A stretch of DNA of 64,000 bases from NCBI GenBank assembly GCA_949825025.1, contig OX463788.1, positions 19,464,799 through 19,528,798 of the forward strand. Direction: 5' to 3'. A model generated the notes under the pieces. The model worked only from the letters and a program-made list of their open reading frames with translations. It had not been told where the DNA came from and did no database searches. Shown here one piece after another: positions 35,221 to 45,996 of the stretch. How positions within the stretch are numbered: the first letter of the stretch is position 1; every line of letters begins with the position of its first letter. Source of the DNA: Siphlonurus alternatus (lineage: Eukaryota > Arthropoda > Insecta > Ephemeroptera > Siphlonuridae). The position numbers and the translations under genes were made by a program.

Positions 35221-35248
35221 TTTCGTTGCGAAAGCCATGTTGGATCAT
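35221..35248 (-). CDS. Possible E75 alternative first exon (nine-codon, speculative)
   Basis: On the minus strand an ATG at 35248 opens nine codons (MIQHGFRNE) plus one base, then GTGAGA. The phase (1) is what the zinc finger 1 acceptor needs; the junction codon would be AAA (Lys), giving E-K-FDGTT instead of the Glu made by the other three exons. The sequence lies in a GC-richer patch (35030-35260) between first exons at 39.0 and 34.5 kb. Against it: the donor is weaker, the exon is tiny and so easily matched by chance, and the conserved Glu is lost. Confidence 0.22.
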
Positions 35249-36489
35249 AGGTAAAACGTAAGCGAAGTAATTAAAAAGTCAACTCTCATTGAAAACGATT
35301 CATTAAATTCGCTGCTTGAGCTGCTTCAAACACACACGACGTGCGGGGTTCAAGGCGATTATTTAATTTATTTTTATTTAATAAATAATTAATATTAGTC
35401 ACTTACTAAGAAATAGAAGTAGAGAACACAATCAACAAACCAGGATTAAAGTAAAATATTATTACATCCATGTAATTAAAATAATGCAATTACACGGATA
35501 TTAAATTTATTTACTATATTGCTAGTACATTCAGTATACTGCATGTTATATAATATGACAAATTGACTTGATTTATGCATGCAAACTTTAAAATTTGCTA
35601 CATTTTTAGCAAAGTACATTATTAAAAATATTAAAATGAATGAAGTTAATAATAATTAATATATTAATAGTTATTGACGCACAAATAAATCATGGTATGA
35701 AACACAGACAATTAACATAATGGAAATATTTAATGAGAAGATAATTTTAATACTTCGGGACAACTATGGTAATTGGTCATCAGCAGATGGGGTAGAGATG
35801 CTGGGGGTGAAGCTCTGCAAGCGAAAGTTCGTTTAGCAGAACGCTGTCTCTATATCGCGAGGTCCTCCACCTATATTGCGGTCACAGACCTCCTCTACCT
35901 GCCACTCACTGAGTCGCACAACCGCTGTCCGTGCATACGCAACTAATGAGAGAACTAATACTAAATCTCAAATCCTCAATCCTGCTGAACTTTCGTACTC
36001 CCTGAATTGGGCAAGGTAGGCAACGTGGCAGACGGAAGTGCGCAACTGGTGGCATAAGCTAAACAACATGGTTGCCGAAATGAAAAAACTTTAAACTGCA
36101 ACTGATACCTTTATTGTATTGTAGAACACCGTACTTTAACTCAGCTTTGGTTAGAGACGAAGGCCTATACTTTTATGTCTCCTTGCTATAACTAAAACCA
36201 AGTTTAAGTGCGGTGACGTGTACAGTATAAATATCAGATAGACTATTTGTGGTCATTGTTTGTTGTGTTAAGTAATCTCGTATTAATTGTTATCATTTTA
36301 TGCCGATTAGTTATCATTAATAATAAGTATGGCAGCATACCCCCTTCCCCTTTCCATCCCTCCTTCAGAACGAGTGTGAGCTGTCTAAGTAAGTAAGGAG
36401 CATGAAGGAATGAATAGAAATGTCGCAAGCTTTAGCTAGCTCTCCCTCCTCCGTGACCCCGATAGCTGGTAGTTCATTGGCACCAGCAC

Positions 36490-36500
36490 TATCTAGGTCA
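36490..36500 (+). promoter_or_regulatory. RORE-type site (TATCTAGGTCA)
   Basis: A perfect WAWNTRGGTCA element, identical over all 11 bases to the site at 41028-41038. It lies in a GC-richer patch (36440-36620) between the first exons at 39.0 and 34.5 kb. E75 itself could bind here; this is inferred. Confidence 0.35.
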
Positions 36501-37230
36501 GACGCTAGCCTCGCATGCAGGCTCTCATAAGACAGCATCCACAACGATACAGATGGCGGTAAATGCTATATTTGTAAGACCGCAGCATAGGCTAACTCGC
36601 GAGTTCATTGACTGCAAAAATGAAGAAATTTTACATGACGCAAAGACGGTCTGCAAATCAAGCATAAACAATGCAGCCGAACAAATATTTTATTAAAACG
36701 TTAAGAGTCCTTTCATTGTATACAAAAATTAAAAAAAGGACTGTATAATTTGGACTGTTAAAATTTTACCAGAAAATATGAAAACACTCTTTCAATTTTG
36801 AATCTACGTTGGTTAGTGTCGCAATTATTGATTTTTTTTCTTTGTTTTAATTACTTTATATTTATTGTTGTTTACTTTTGTCCTTTCAAGACATTTCGCT
36901 ACAGGCAGATTCTTTAAAAAAAAATGAAGTTAGAATACATTTTGCGATAGATCTGAGTTATCGTTCCACGGTATACGCCGGATGTAAATAAAATTCACTG
37001 ACCACAGTAAGCTGCACTGTCACTTATTTGCATAGGCAAGCTCGGTGGTCAAACTATCAGATTTTCCTGAAAGTTTAATTTTTCATTCGTTCTATATTAT
37101 TTTATTACAGTTCGTCATCAAAATAGCAGTAAAATCTCTAATATAATCTTAAGTGGCACGTACAGGTGGTGCAAACCTTAAAAATAAAAGTAAGAACTAA
37201 GAAGACTCGCTAAAAGAAGATAGAAAGTAA

Positions 37231-37318
37231 AAATGAAAAAAAAAAAAAAAGAAAGAAAAGAAAAAGAAAAAGTAGAGAGCGAGAGAGAGAAGGAAGGAGG
37301 GAGAAAAGAAAGCGATAA
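37231..37318. repeat. Polypurine tract
   Basis: Nearly 90 bases of A and G with few interruptions (A15, GAAAG, GAGAGAGA, GGAAGGAGGG). Such mirror-like purine tracts can form triplex DNA; function unknown. Confidence 0.8.
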
Positions 37319-38917
37319 ACAAAAATTCATCAAGTTAAGCATCCACCAGTTTAATTTCGATAACAGGGAAAGTATTTCAACTGTAAACGTTGCTTCAGGT
37401 GAATTCCAGTATTTAGATCCTTTGAATATTTAATGAATCTAATATTTTTCTCCACTACAATGATTAAAATGAGACACAATTAGTTTTAAAAAAATTGTGC
37501 TTCAAAACTGCATAAATGACGCAGCATAACTGCAATAATGTAAACAGAATTATGTTAACAATGCATTTAAATTATTATATGTATATAATAGTTTTTTTAA
37601 TGGAAGTTGTTTTTATGTGTAATAAAATTAAAAATATCAAGTTGCACCTTGACAGACACGCGTTTGAATGATTGTCTATTAATATATAACAATAAAAAAT
37701 TAGTAATTATGAAATTAATATTGGAACAAAAATTGCAAATCTTATTTGCTAGCAAGTAAAAGGTGTTTTTTTTTTTTATAGTTTTAACCTATTTAGTTGG
37801 CCGGAGTTGAATGAACTAATCTCGTAACGAGGTATCATTCTGACCTCAATTTAAAAAATCCCCATTGCCATACAACACTAATGGTATATGTGTGTTAAAA
37901 AGTTTTAATTAAACTGTACCCTTTGCGAGAGTAGCACATGGATTGATATAACACGACAAGGATAGCCAGAAAGTGCAATGAACTAGCCTCGCAACACATA
38001 TCACTTGACCCAGTTACGTTATGCATGCTTTCTTATGGCCTAACCAAGAATACGCAGCGACATTTTGTCGAGCCTCGCACAGAGGCTAGCTGGGTGAATA
38101 CCCTTGTGACCCATATTTGAAATAACTTTCAATTTTATAACTTTCTAACATAGTAGAATTCATAAGTAATACAATCGTTCTTTAAAATATTAGCAGCCAG
38201 AAAAAAGTATTAAATCAAATTAAACCGATTCGCAAGATTTAACTTATTTTTAATGAAATAAAATAATCTTACTTTCTTACATAATAAATTCGCGTTAAAC
38301 CCCTGATTAAAATTGTAGTTAGTATTAGAAATACATCCTCAAGCTAATATTATTTACTTTTTTACAATATAATACAGTATATATTATTATTATTATTATA
38401 CAATATTATTTCAGTATTTTTATTTTACCAACAGATTGCAATGAACAAACTTACTTCATGCAGTACAAAGAGAATAATTAGTCGTCGGTAGCAGCCAAGT
38501 ATATCTCAAATAGCTACCTTTAATGAAGAGCATGCAAACACATAACGTTCCCTAAAAATTATTGGACAGAAATTCTCAGCGGAAATAATTGAAAAAAATG
38601 AAAATACTACAAATTTACATTAAAAGTAGTCATGCAATGAAAACAAAAGTTGTTAGACAATTAAGATAAAATTATGCTTCACTCGTAGGCTATTCAAGCT
38701 ACAAATATTTTGACTTGAAAGTACAATATCATAACAACAAAAAAGTAACAAACACATGCAGCTCGTCTCAGAGCGGTATGTATGCATTAACAGTAATTTT
38801 GTTTTCATTGAAATAGCAATAAATAATTCACTGTTGATGCAGAATGATAAGAAAATATTTGAAAGCCTTTAAGAGCTGATTGCAAATAAATATGAGGAGA
38901 TGAAAATCATATTTTAC

Positions 38918-39020
38918 CTGCTAAAACTCGTCCTAATAAATTATCGCTGTCCTTAACAATGCAATCCTCGAAGTCCATTGTGGCAATGACTTCACTATTG
39001 CGACGTTCTGTTACTGTCAT
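38918..39020 (-). CDS. E75: E75 alternative first coding exon 1 (two-finger isoform, 649 aa product)
   Basis: Reading the minus strand, an ATG at 39020 opens 34 codons (MTVTERRNSE... ending LLGRVLA) plus one base. A donor G|GTAAAAT follows. The dangling G joins the AA that begins the zinc finger 1 exon to make Glu, giving the junction [25 protein letters not shown] is the sequence that precedes finger 1 in arthropod E75 proteins. Spliced with all common exons the protein is 649 aa. The segment is acidic (MDFEDCIVKDSD) and without a recognised domain, as expected for a variable nuclear-receptor A/B region. It is the most upstream first exon I can recognise, about 7.4 kb from finger 1. Upstream at 39060-39370 is a GC-rich stretch with a GC box and a CCAAT box, a plausible promoter. 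Exon assignment rests on phase, donor and position, since the peptide itself is not conserved to my knowledge. Confidence 0.8.
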
Positions 39021-39059
39021 TGTTAACAGCAAGCAAAGTTTTGTATATCCTTAACAGAT

Positions 39060-39372
39060 CACAACACAGGCACGGCAGGAGCGTCGTCCTAATACTTATA
39101 GGAAAACATTCACTGTCACTTATTAAATGGGTGTCCGATACATTTGCAGAACTACCAAATGAGTAAATTGAGCACTCGAATCACTCTTCCAACACTATTA
39201 ATGAGCACGTGTATAGATCCTGAGAGACGAGACCGCACACAGCTGACGGATAGCGAAGAAAGTCAGACAGTAAACAGTGGTTTGAGCGAGCTTGGCAAAA
39301 CTCGCGCTACCCACCGGCAGTCAAGCAAAAGTGGGCGGAGCTATCACAGCTGATGTCACATATCGACCAATC
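39060..39372 (-). promoter_or_regulatory. E75: Probable promoter region of the distal E75 first exon
   Basis: Just upstream of the 39020 ATG the minus strand has an ATTGG (CCAAT box, near 39370), a CCGCCC GC box (near 39330), a CACGTG word near 39203 and a generally GC/CpG-rich composition that falls off sharply on both sides. A TCATTT initiator-like word lies nearer the gene. The exact start cannot be fixed. Confidence 0.4.
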
Positions 39373-41027
39373 TCTTTTCTCAACTCAACAGCTAGCGCGT
39401 AATTTAAAAAATAAAGTCCCAACCCCAAGCATTTTTAGAACCCGAGGTTGAGTTCTACATTAAAAAAAAAACTTTAGTTGGAAGATCTCCAAGTTAAACT
39501 AATTATAGAGGCATTATATGAGATATTTAGCTTCGCATTGTCTGATACTATAATAATATAATCACTAATCACCCATTAACATTGTGCGTAAAAATAATAA
39601 CACTGGGGTTAATAAATATTTACAGCCATGGTTACAAACAGCGATCATAACTAAAAAATTTTCTGCGTTCGAGTTGTGTTTTGCAAACTGTTTTAGCTTT
39701 TAACATAATTAAATGTTATTTTAATGTCATTGAAGTATTCACTGTTTATCATACCAATTATTATGCAAGGTTCCTCTGTCTCTCTCTCTCTCTTTCATCT
39801 TGGACAAGGGTAATTTTGGAACAGGTATAATAAACATTACCGCAGTCCTCAATAAGAGAAAAAAAAAGTGTACGTGTAAGAAAAATGAAAATAATGCATT
39901 GCAAGTTACAGCTACCAAAACCAGCATTATTTTTGCTTCATGTATTATTTTATATAATTATAAGTAATTGATGAAATTTTTTAAATTATTCATCAAATAT
40001 AATATACTGGCCTATATAAAAAAAATGCTTGCTATATACTAAAATATATTCAGCAAATTATTGAAAATAAAATTATATTATATTTATAAACACTTGAAAA
40101 TTATCGTAATGCGATAAACCTACTGCAGAATCAGCCAAAAGCATTGTAAGATTGGGAGTTGACATGCGTATCAAAGCTATCACTTATCACGCCATCATAG
40201 ACCCTGAGCTACTCAAGAGTTCATTGTCCCCCCGCCATATTTAGGCCAGCCACTACTGCTGAGATGATGACATAGCTGCCCACTGACTTATTGGAAGAAA
40301 AAAATGTGTTACAAAGCTCTTTGTTTTATCTGTGATATACAATGTAATAGGAATCATCTTTTTTTTTAAAAAATAAATTTAGTTTCAAGACTTTCAAGCA
40401 GCATTGAGATTACAAGCACAAAATAAAGCACCACTTTCGCCAATGCATTGCAGCTAGTTGCTTGTACAGCTTGTACTGCACTTAAGTTCAAAATAACCAG
40501 CAAGTAATTGACATTCGTCATAATTATCTAAAATATCTGATGATTTTCTACGATGAACAAATGAACTCTGCGCAAATACGCGCGACGATAACGTTCATAC
40601 TAGCGAGTCTCGAGACGTAAAATATCCCAGATTTCACTCTCACTGGTATGGTTTTTGCCATTTTTGTATAACATAATTTCGCTGTTCGTAGGTTCGTACC
40701 ACTAACGAACCTGATCAGCATATTTTTTATTTTCCAATTACAATTTAATGCCTAAATTAACACAGTATTTGACTAATGAAATTTAAGAGTGCGATAAAGT
40801 AAATTGACATTTTCAACATTAAAACATGAATATATTATGATCAGTTGATATTATAAAACCAAGGAGGTGGTTGATTGTTCTGCATAATATGTAGGAGATT
40901 TTGCAATAGCGATATTTTGGCTACGCAATCTAGTTGAGCGATGTACTCGAATCAATCCAGGGTCAATTCAGGGAGAGTGCCGCTTGATTTTGGTCTGAAC
41001 GCTGCGAGTTCGTTGGCCTGGCTATGT

Positions 41028-41038
41028 TATCTAGGTCA
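41028..41038 (+). promoter_or_regulatory. RORE-type site (TATCTAGGTCA)
   Basis: The second copy of the 11-mer at 36490, about 2 kb upstream of the most distal recognised first exon and at the edge of a GC-rich island (40930-41200). Confidence 0.35.
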
Positions 41039-41217
41039 GCGGCTGCCTGCTGACATCAGCAGCTTTGCAAGCAATACAAGCGAGTGAGCGCCACCGAGCG
41101 CAGGAGAGAGGCGGGTTGGCAGCAAGCGCGCAAGCAAGCGAGAGTGAACGACCGGAATGTGGGTCACGCAGACCCGGCCAGTGCAAGTGCAACCACACCA
41201 ATCGCATGGAGGGATCT

Positions 41218-41333
41218 AAACTGGTCGTCACTTAAAGTTGATTTGACGTCACGAACATTTTCTTTTGTATTCCAATACAATACTAATGGGAGGGTCGCGT
41301 GACGTCAAATCAACTTTAAGTGACGACCAGTTT
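41218..41333. mobile_element. Fold-back element with perfect 36-bp inverted repeats
   Basis: Arms 41218-41253 and 41298-41333 are exact reverse complements over 36 bp (AAACTGGTCGTCAC... ending GACGTCACG) around a 44-bp spacer. Each arm contains a TGACGTCA palindrome. No target duplication is obvious. Perfect arms suggest a young insertion or selection on the structure. Confidence 0.8.
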
Positions 41334-42398
41334 ATCAGCATATATTATATAGCAACACCACCACTTTGAAATGGCCAGCTTATGAAATCAGAAAATTATT
41401 TGCTCTATCGGCTCTAGTTTGCTAAACAAAACTTTAAAATCAGGTAATCTTTATTTTGACTAAAAAGTCAGGCTCTAATAACGTGGAGCAGCAAAATAAT
41501 GATTCTTGATAATATGAGCCCAACTCATTTTGATTCCATAATTTTGTGAACGATGTTAGTTGTTACTTGTAAGCTTGTTACTCCTGATAAAATGATACAG
41601 TCTTGGAAATAATAGTTTTAAATACTAGATCGCACTAGGATATTGGGTTCGAAGCCTATTACCTGGGTGGCTCGTGTCTTGCTTGCTTGCTTAGGCTTAT
41701 GCGTGGCACGGCCTTGGTTTACATTCTGAGACGGAGCTGCGCGAACTACACAGGAGGTGGAGGAGGAGGGCAGTAGGAGCAGCGAGAGTGTTTTGTTGGC
41801 CCCCAGTTTGTTCGCTTGCTTGGTTGCTTACGAACGAGTGAGAGTGGGACACTCAGTCACTCGATTCGAGCGATACGAGCTATTGACCCCCATGTAGGTC
41901 ACACCAAAGCTAAAGCCCTACACAAGCCGGCTAGCCTATAATATTATTGTATGCCTCTGCGAGCAAGCGAAAGAGTGAGGAGCTGCTTGCCTGCTACGTT
42001 TGTATGAACGACCCACTTCCTGAGCACATCAAGCAAGGGAAAACCATGATGGGGTTATATAGTAGCAGCAGGAGTCATTTCTGTTGTAGATGTGCGTGCC
42101 ACTTAGGCAACGAAAGTGAATCAGAGATTGAAAGTTTATAAAATAAATATAGAAATAATATAAAACAATAACCGCGAAGCGTGACGAGATTGAACTGAAA
42201 GTGAATGCTTACTACTTCTTGATGATAAGATGATGATCAACATGCTCTATGAAATCCAAAAAGGATTGTATAGAAACCAAAGAAAACAATTTTAATATGA
42301 AACAATTTTAATATTTATTTGTGGTAGCCCAGTAGACATACAGAAAACGTGAATTTAAAATCTTCACATTCTTAATACTAAAAATACTTTGTATATAA

Positions 42399-42521
42399 TA
42401 GGTCTGTTCGTAAATACACAATCAGAAAGAATCGATTATTTGTGATGATTGATGAACCTTATGTTGCATGCACAGAAGGTTCATCACAAATAATCGATTA
42501 TTTCTGATTGTGTATTTATAC
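42399..42521. mobile_element. Palindromic MITE, family E, copy 1
   Basis: The left part AGGTCTGTTCGTAAATACAC then AATCAGAAA, AATCGATTATTTGTGATGA is mirrored by TCATCACAAATAATCGATT, ATTTCTGATTGTGTATTTAT. The central loop includes GTTGCATGCAC. A diverged copy is at 59758-59888. Confidence 0.75.
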
Positions 42522-42815
42522 TATAAATATTGACATTGTATAGAATGGGAGAGTTTTAAAGCAAAAAAAGAAAAAAAAAAAAAAAACAGCGTGGGTAAAC
42601 TTTTTGCTCCTGACATATAAAGTGGATCATGAAGAGACTTCGGTGACCCAAGGACAGTTTACTGGCCTCTAGTTGGTGTTCGGTGACCAGCAACTCAACT
42701 AATCCATGCATCGTTCAGTGCCTGGGGGTGTTCAAATACCGCAAATTCATATAATATAATTGGCAGTATTTGAACACTCCCCTGGAGTGTCTCCTCCAGC
42801 TTCTCTATCAGATTT

Positions 42816-42821
<6 letters not shown>

Positions 42822-42888
<67 letters not shown>
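42822..42888. repeat. (TA)n microsatellite
   Basis: About 33 TA units. The 40-60 bp on either side share GTATTTGAAC / TTCAAATAC-type words around 42730-42780, a small inverted repeat. Confidence 0.9.
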
Positions 42889-43269
42889 CATAGGGAGTAT
42901 AATATACAGGAGTCGAATTTTTACAGAATGACACTCAACCTTTTGTCCGAGAATTATGGCTGATAATGCGGAGTTATTGGACGATAGATATATTGTATAT
43001 TAAGTAGATTTATTCAGTTCATTTGGATATACAAATAGCATAGAACAAGTCATATATAATACAGTCATATTTCATAATAACACCACGAGATTGAAAGATT
43101 GGTTGTGTTGCATGAAAGGACAACTTCCTAGCCACCGAAGTCTGCTCGTCGTCCCCACCTTCACAACCCCCGAATATTTTCAGGACCATAATTAACACAA
43201 TTAAATAACACAACATTTCCAAACCCTTGAACTGTGAACATCAAATGAAAATGCTGAGTATATTAATTT

Positions 43270-43385
43270 TAACAGATAATTAATTCATATTTTATTTATT
43301 TATTCATTGTACATTCAGCCTCAAGGGCTGAGGCTATTTAGGGAATTTAATCCCTCTTTAGCCGCATTAATTCATAAAATATACG
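43270..43385 (-). repeat. Non-LTR retrotransposon 3' end with twin hairpins
   Basis: On the minus strand, an AGGGA/TCCCT hairpin is followed by AGCCTCA-gccct-TGAGGCT, then TGTACAATGAATAAATAAATA. Paired stem-loops before an AATAAA-repeat tail are a typical non-LTR 3' terminus. The body is missing, so this is a severely 5'-truncated copy. Confidence 0.55.
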
Positions 43386-44137
43386 TGTAAAACTTTAATA
43401 AACGCAACGTTTTGGAGTAGCAAATGCAATTAATTATTCATGGAATAATTCCTGCATGTGAATAACAACTCGATGTTTTGGCATTGCATGCACTCTTATA
43501 TTTATATACCTATACATACACACTTTTTCTAATTGCAAACAAACACAAGCCTGACGGCAGTTATTCATAACCTGTAAGTGCTCAAAGTTGGGCCACTGAC
43601 TATTTAACATGGTCGATGAGAAAACATTTCAATTTAATTATTATTTTCAGGCTGATTCAATTTGCATTTCTCCCGGTTAATACATGCACATAGAGTCTAT
43701 TTCTTAAAACATCCAAAATAGTTAAATTTTATTTTACTGCATTATTTCATCAAGATTCTTTATACCTCCAAGTTATCTGATTTCTATAAATTATGAGGTA
43801 ATTCAAAGTTCAAAGTCAGCCAGGAGAATTCGATAAGTGTCTGAATTAAGCTACTGTATATGAAAGGAGAAAAAAAATAACTTTCTGTCAATATTTCAAG
43901 CAATGATTTATACCACGATTAACATGATATCGAAAATTCTCAAACGCGGATCCAAGGGAGCCACAGGCCCTTACTATCCAAAACATGGGGACTATGGGGA
44001 GTATAAGCACTTTCCACTCTAATTTTATTTTATTTTCAATATTTTAATCATGTTGCCTCCCCCCCCCCTCCCTCGTTTTTTTCCACTTAAGTGTAACGTT
44101 TTGTAGGGAAGATCACCGACACTTATTTATTAACGGC

Positions 44138-45156
44138 TAGCACTAAAGTTAGATCGTGTTGGCATCAAGGGTAATTTACATGGATGGCTATGTGACTTCT
44201 TACGAGGTCGAACTCAGAGAGTGGCATTTGGAGGAGCCTTGTCGCAGTCCTCCGATGTTATCTCTGGGGTCATACAAGGATCTGTTTTAGGCCCATTGCT
44301 GTTTAATGTATATATGATTGACTTACTTGATTGTGTGTCTTCAGAATTTATACAATATGCAGACGATTCCACATTATTTAGAGTGATTAAAAGTGATGAT
44401 GATGTGCATAAACTTCAGAATGACTTAGATAATATTATGGTATGGTGTCAAAATAATAATATGTCACTTAATGAGTCAAAATGTAAAATTATGGATATCA
44501 CTTTGAGTAATACTCCGTTAAAGAGTCAATATATATTAAATGATAATGTCATATCTTACTGTGACTCTATGAAAGTTTTGGGTGTCATGTTTACTGGAGA
44601 TTTGAGATGGAACTTGCATTCAGAGTCTGTGAGATGCAGAGCCGCCAAATTGTTAGGCTTTTTGAAGCGTAATTTACATGGTTGCACTGTAAAGGTGAAG
44701 CGCATGACCTACCTGTCACTCATTAGATCTGTTGTCACTTATGCAGCTCCTGCGTGGCACCCAACAACTAGTTCTAATATGTCTAAATTTGTAAGTTTGG
44801 AGAAAAAAGCCTTGAAATTTGTCTATAATAACTCTGTGCCTGACTGTTCCAAATCACATATAGTACCAATTAAAGACCAATTTGATTAAATTGATCTCAA
44901 GTTCTTTAAAAAGTGTCAAACTGGGCAGGAAGATTTAAAAATCACAGAAATAGTAGGCACTGGCCGTCCTATTAGAGGTCAAGATGGTGCAGTGCTGCTT
45001 ATACCTCCAAAGGCTAGAATTAATTTTTATAAAAATGGTTTTGTAATTAGATCTGTTTGCAAATGGAATCAGCTTCCATTCAATGTAAAGAATTGTTCTG
45101 ACAAGCAGTTTTTTTCTGCTGTAAAAAACTATTACTTGTTAAAAAATAGTTCCTAA
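44138..45156 (+). pseudogene. Non-LTR retrotransposon reverse transcriptase fragment with one nonsense codon
   Basis: The frame begins with LKLDRVGIKGNLHGWLCDFL and RGRTQRV, then GVIQGSVLGPLLFNVYMIDL (RT motif B) and FIQYADDSTLF (motif C, codons from 44356). MKVLGVMFTGDLRW, TYLSLIRSVVTYAAPAW and LEKKALKFVY of the RT thumb follow. A TAA at 44887-44889 interrupts it, but the same frame continues (IDLKFFKKCQTGQ, GAVLLIPPKARI, VCKWNQLPFNVK) to TAA at 45154-45156. The sequence to about 45325 ends in AGTAAATAAATAAAT, a likely 3' tail. The 5' part (endonuclease and RT motif A) is missing; this is a CR1/jockey-like copy. Confidence 0.85.
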
Positions 45157-45939
45157 TACTTATGTATATATGATACAAGCTAGTTTAGCTGTTATATTTA
45201 ATTATAGTTAAGGGTATCAGCCACATTAGTGAAATAGTGCCTTTGGTGCTTTGCTGGTTATCCGCATCCTTTTTTACTTGTATTTTTCTTTTGTAATTTG
45301 GATGGAATAAAAGTAAATAAATAAATTAGTTATTAGGCAGGGTGCAAAATATTAAAAATACTCTCAACTTCAACTGTTGTATCCTTTCCACATTTATAAA
45401 GAGGGTCTTTTCTGTTGAATATAAGGTTTGGCTGGCTATGGTTTTAGCTATGCCAATATTGCTGTGACGCCATAAACCCAGTGGAAGGCAGGCTATAGCA
45501 ATGGCAAGCAAACACCATAACGCTATTGCGAGTGACGCACAGTGTGAACGAACGCCATGTAGAACAACGGCTCGTACAGTGAACGACAGTGAAACTGAAC
45601 CGAAGAAACCATATAATAAGCGAGAGTGTTATACAGGATAAAAAAAAAAACGATTATGTATATATACTTTTACTCTACTGACACTCGCCGCTGCTACTAT
45701 ACTTTTATCTATAATTATTATATATATATTAATTATGTATGTTGTACTATATATGTAATAGATGATACATTGATCATTGCACTTCTTATTATAATATGCA
45801 TTAATTAAGGATTAATGGAATTAAACTAACTATTCTTTTTTTTACTCTTAATAAAAGATAAATCACTCGGAAAAATTTAGCAAGTCTTTTTCTTATTACA
45901 TAATCATAAAATTACTATTATTGGGTGACCTTTTTATAG

Positions 45940-45995
<56 letters not shown>
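45940..45995. repeat. (TA)n microsatellite
   Basis: A TA run of about 26 units with one TG interruption. Confidence 0.9.

Positions 45996-45996
<1 letters not shown>

Larger units (their letters stand above)
32120..38917 (-). other. E75 upstream intron region with alternative promoters
   Basis: Apart from the micro-exon at 34462-34477 and a weak candidate at 35221-35248 I see no exons. GC-richer patches at 32.45-32.72, 33.59-33.76, 34.54-34.85, 35.03-35.26, 35.77-36.07, 36.44-36.62 and 37.9-38.1 kb alternate with AT-rich DNA. There is a polypurine tract at 37231-37318 and a run of AT stem-loops at 34310-34410. Confidence 0.6.

Noticed and set aside
41645..41665. Box-B-like GGGTTCGAAGCC
   Set aside because: An isolated B-box-like word with no tRNA fold around it.
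42210..42239. Possible first exon (ATG then ten codons, A|GTAAGC, phase 1)
   Set aside because: The donor lacks the preceding G, the peptide is low-complexity Ile/Ser, and there is no promoter-like island directly upstream; phase agreement alone is a one-in-three chance.
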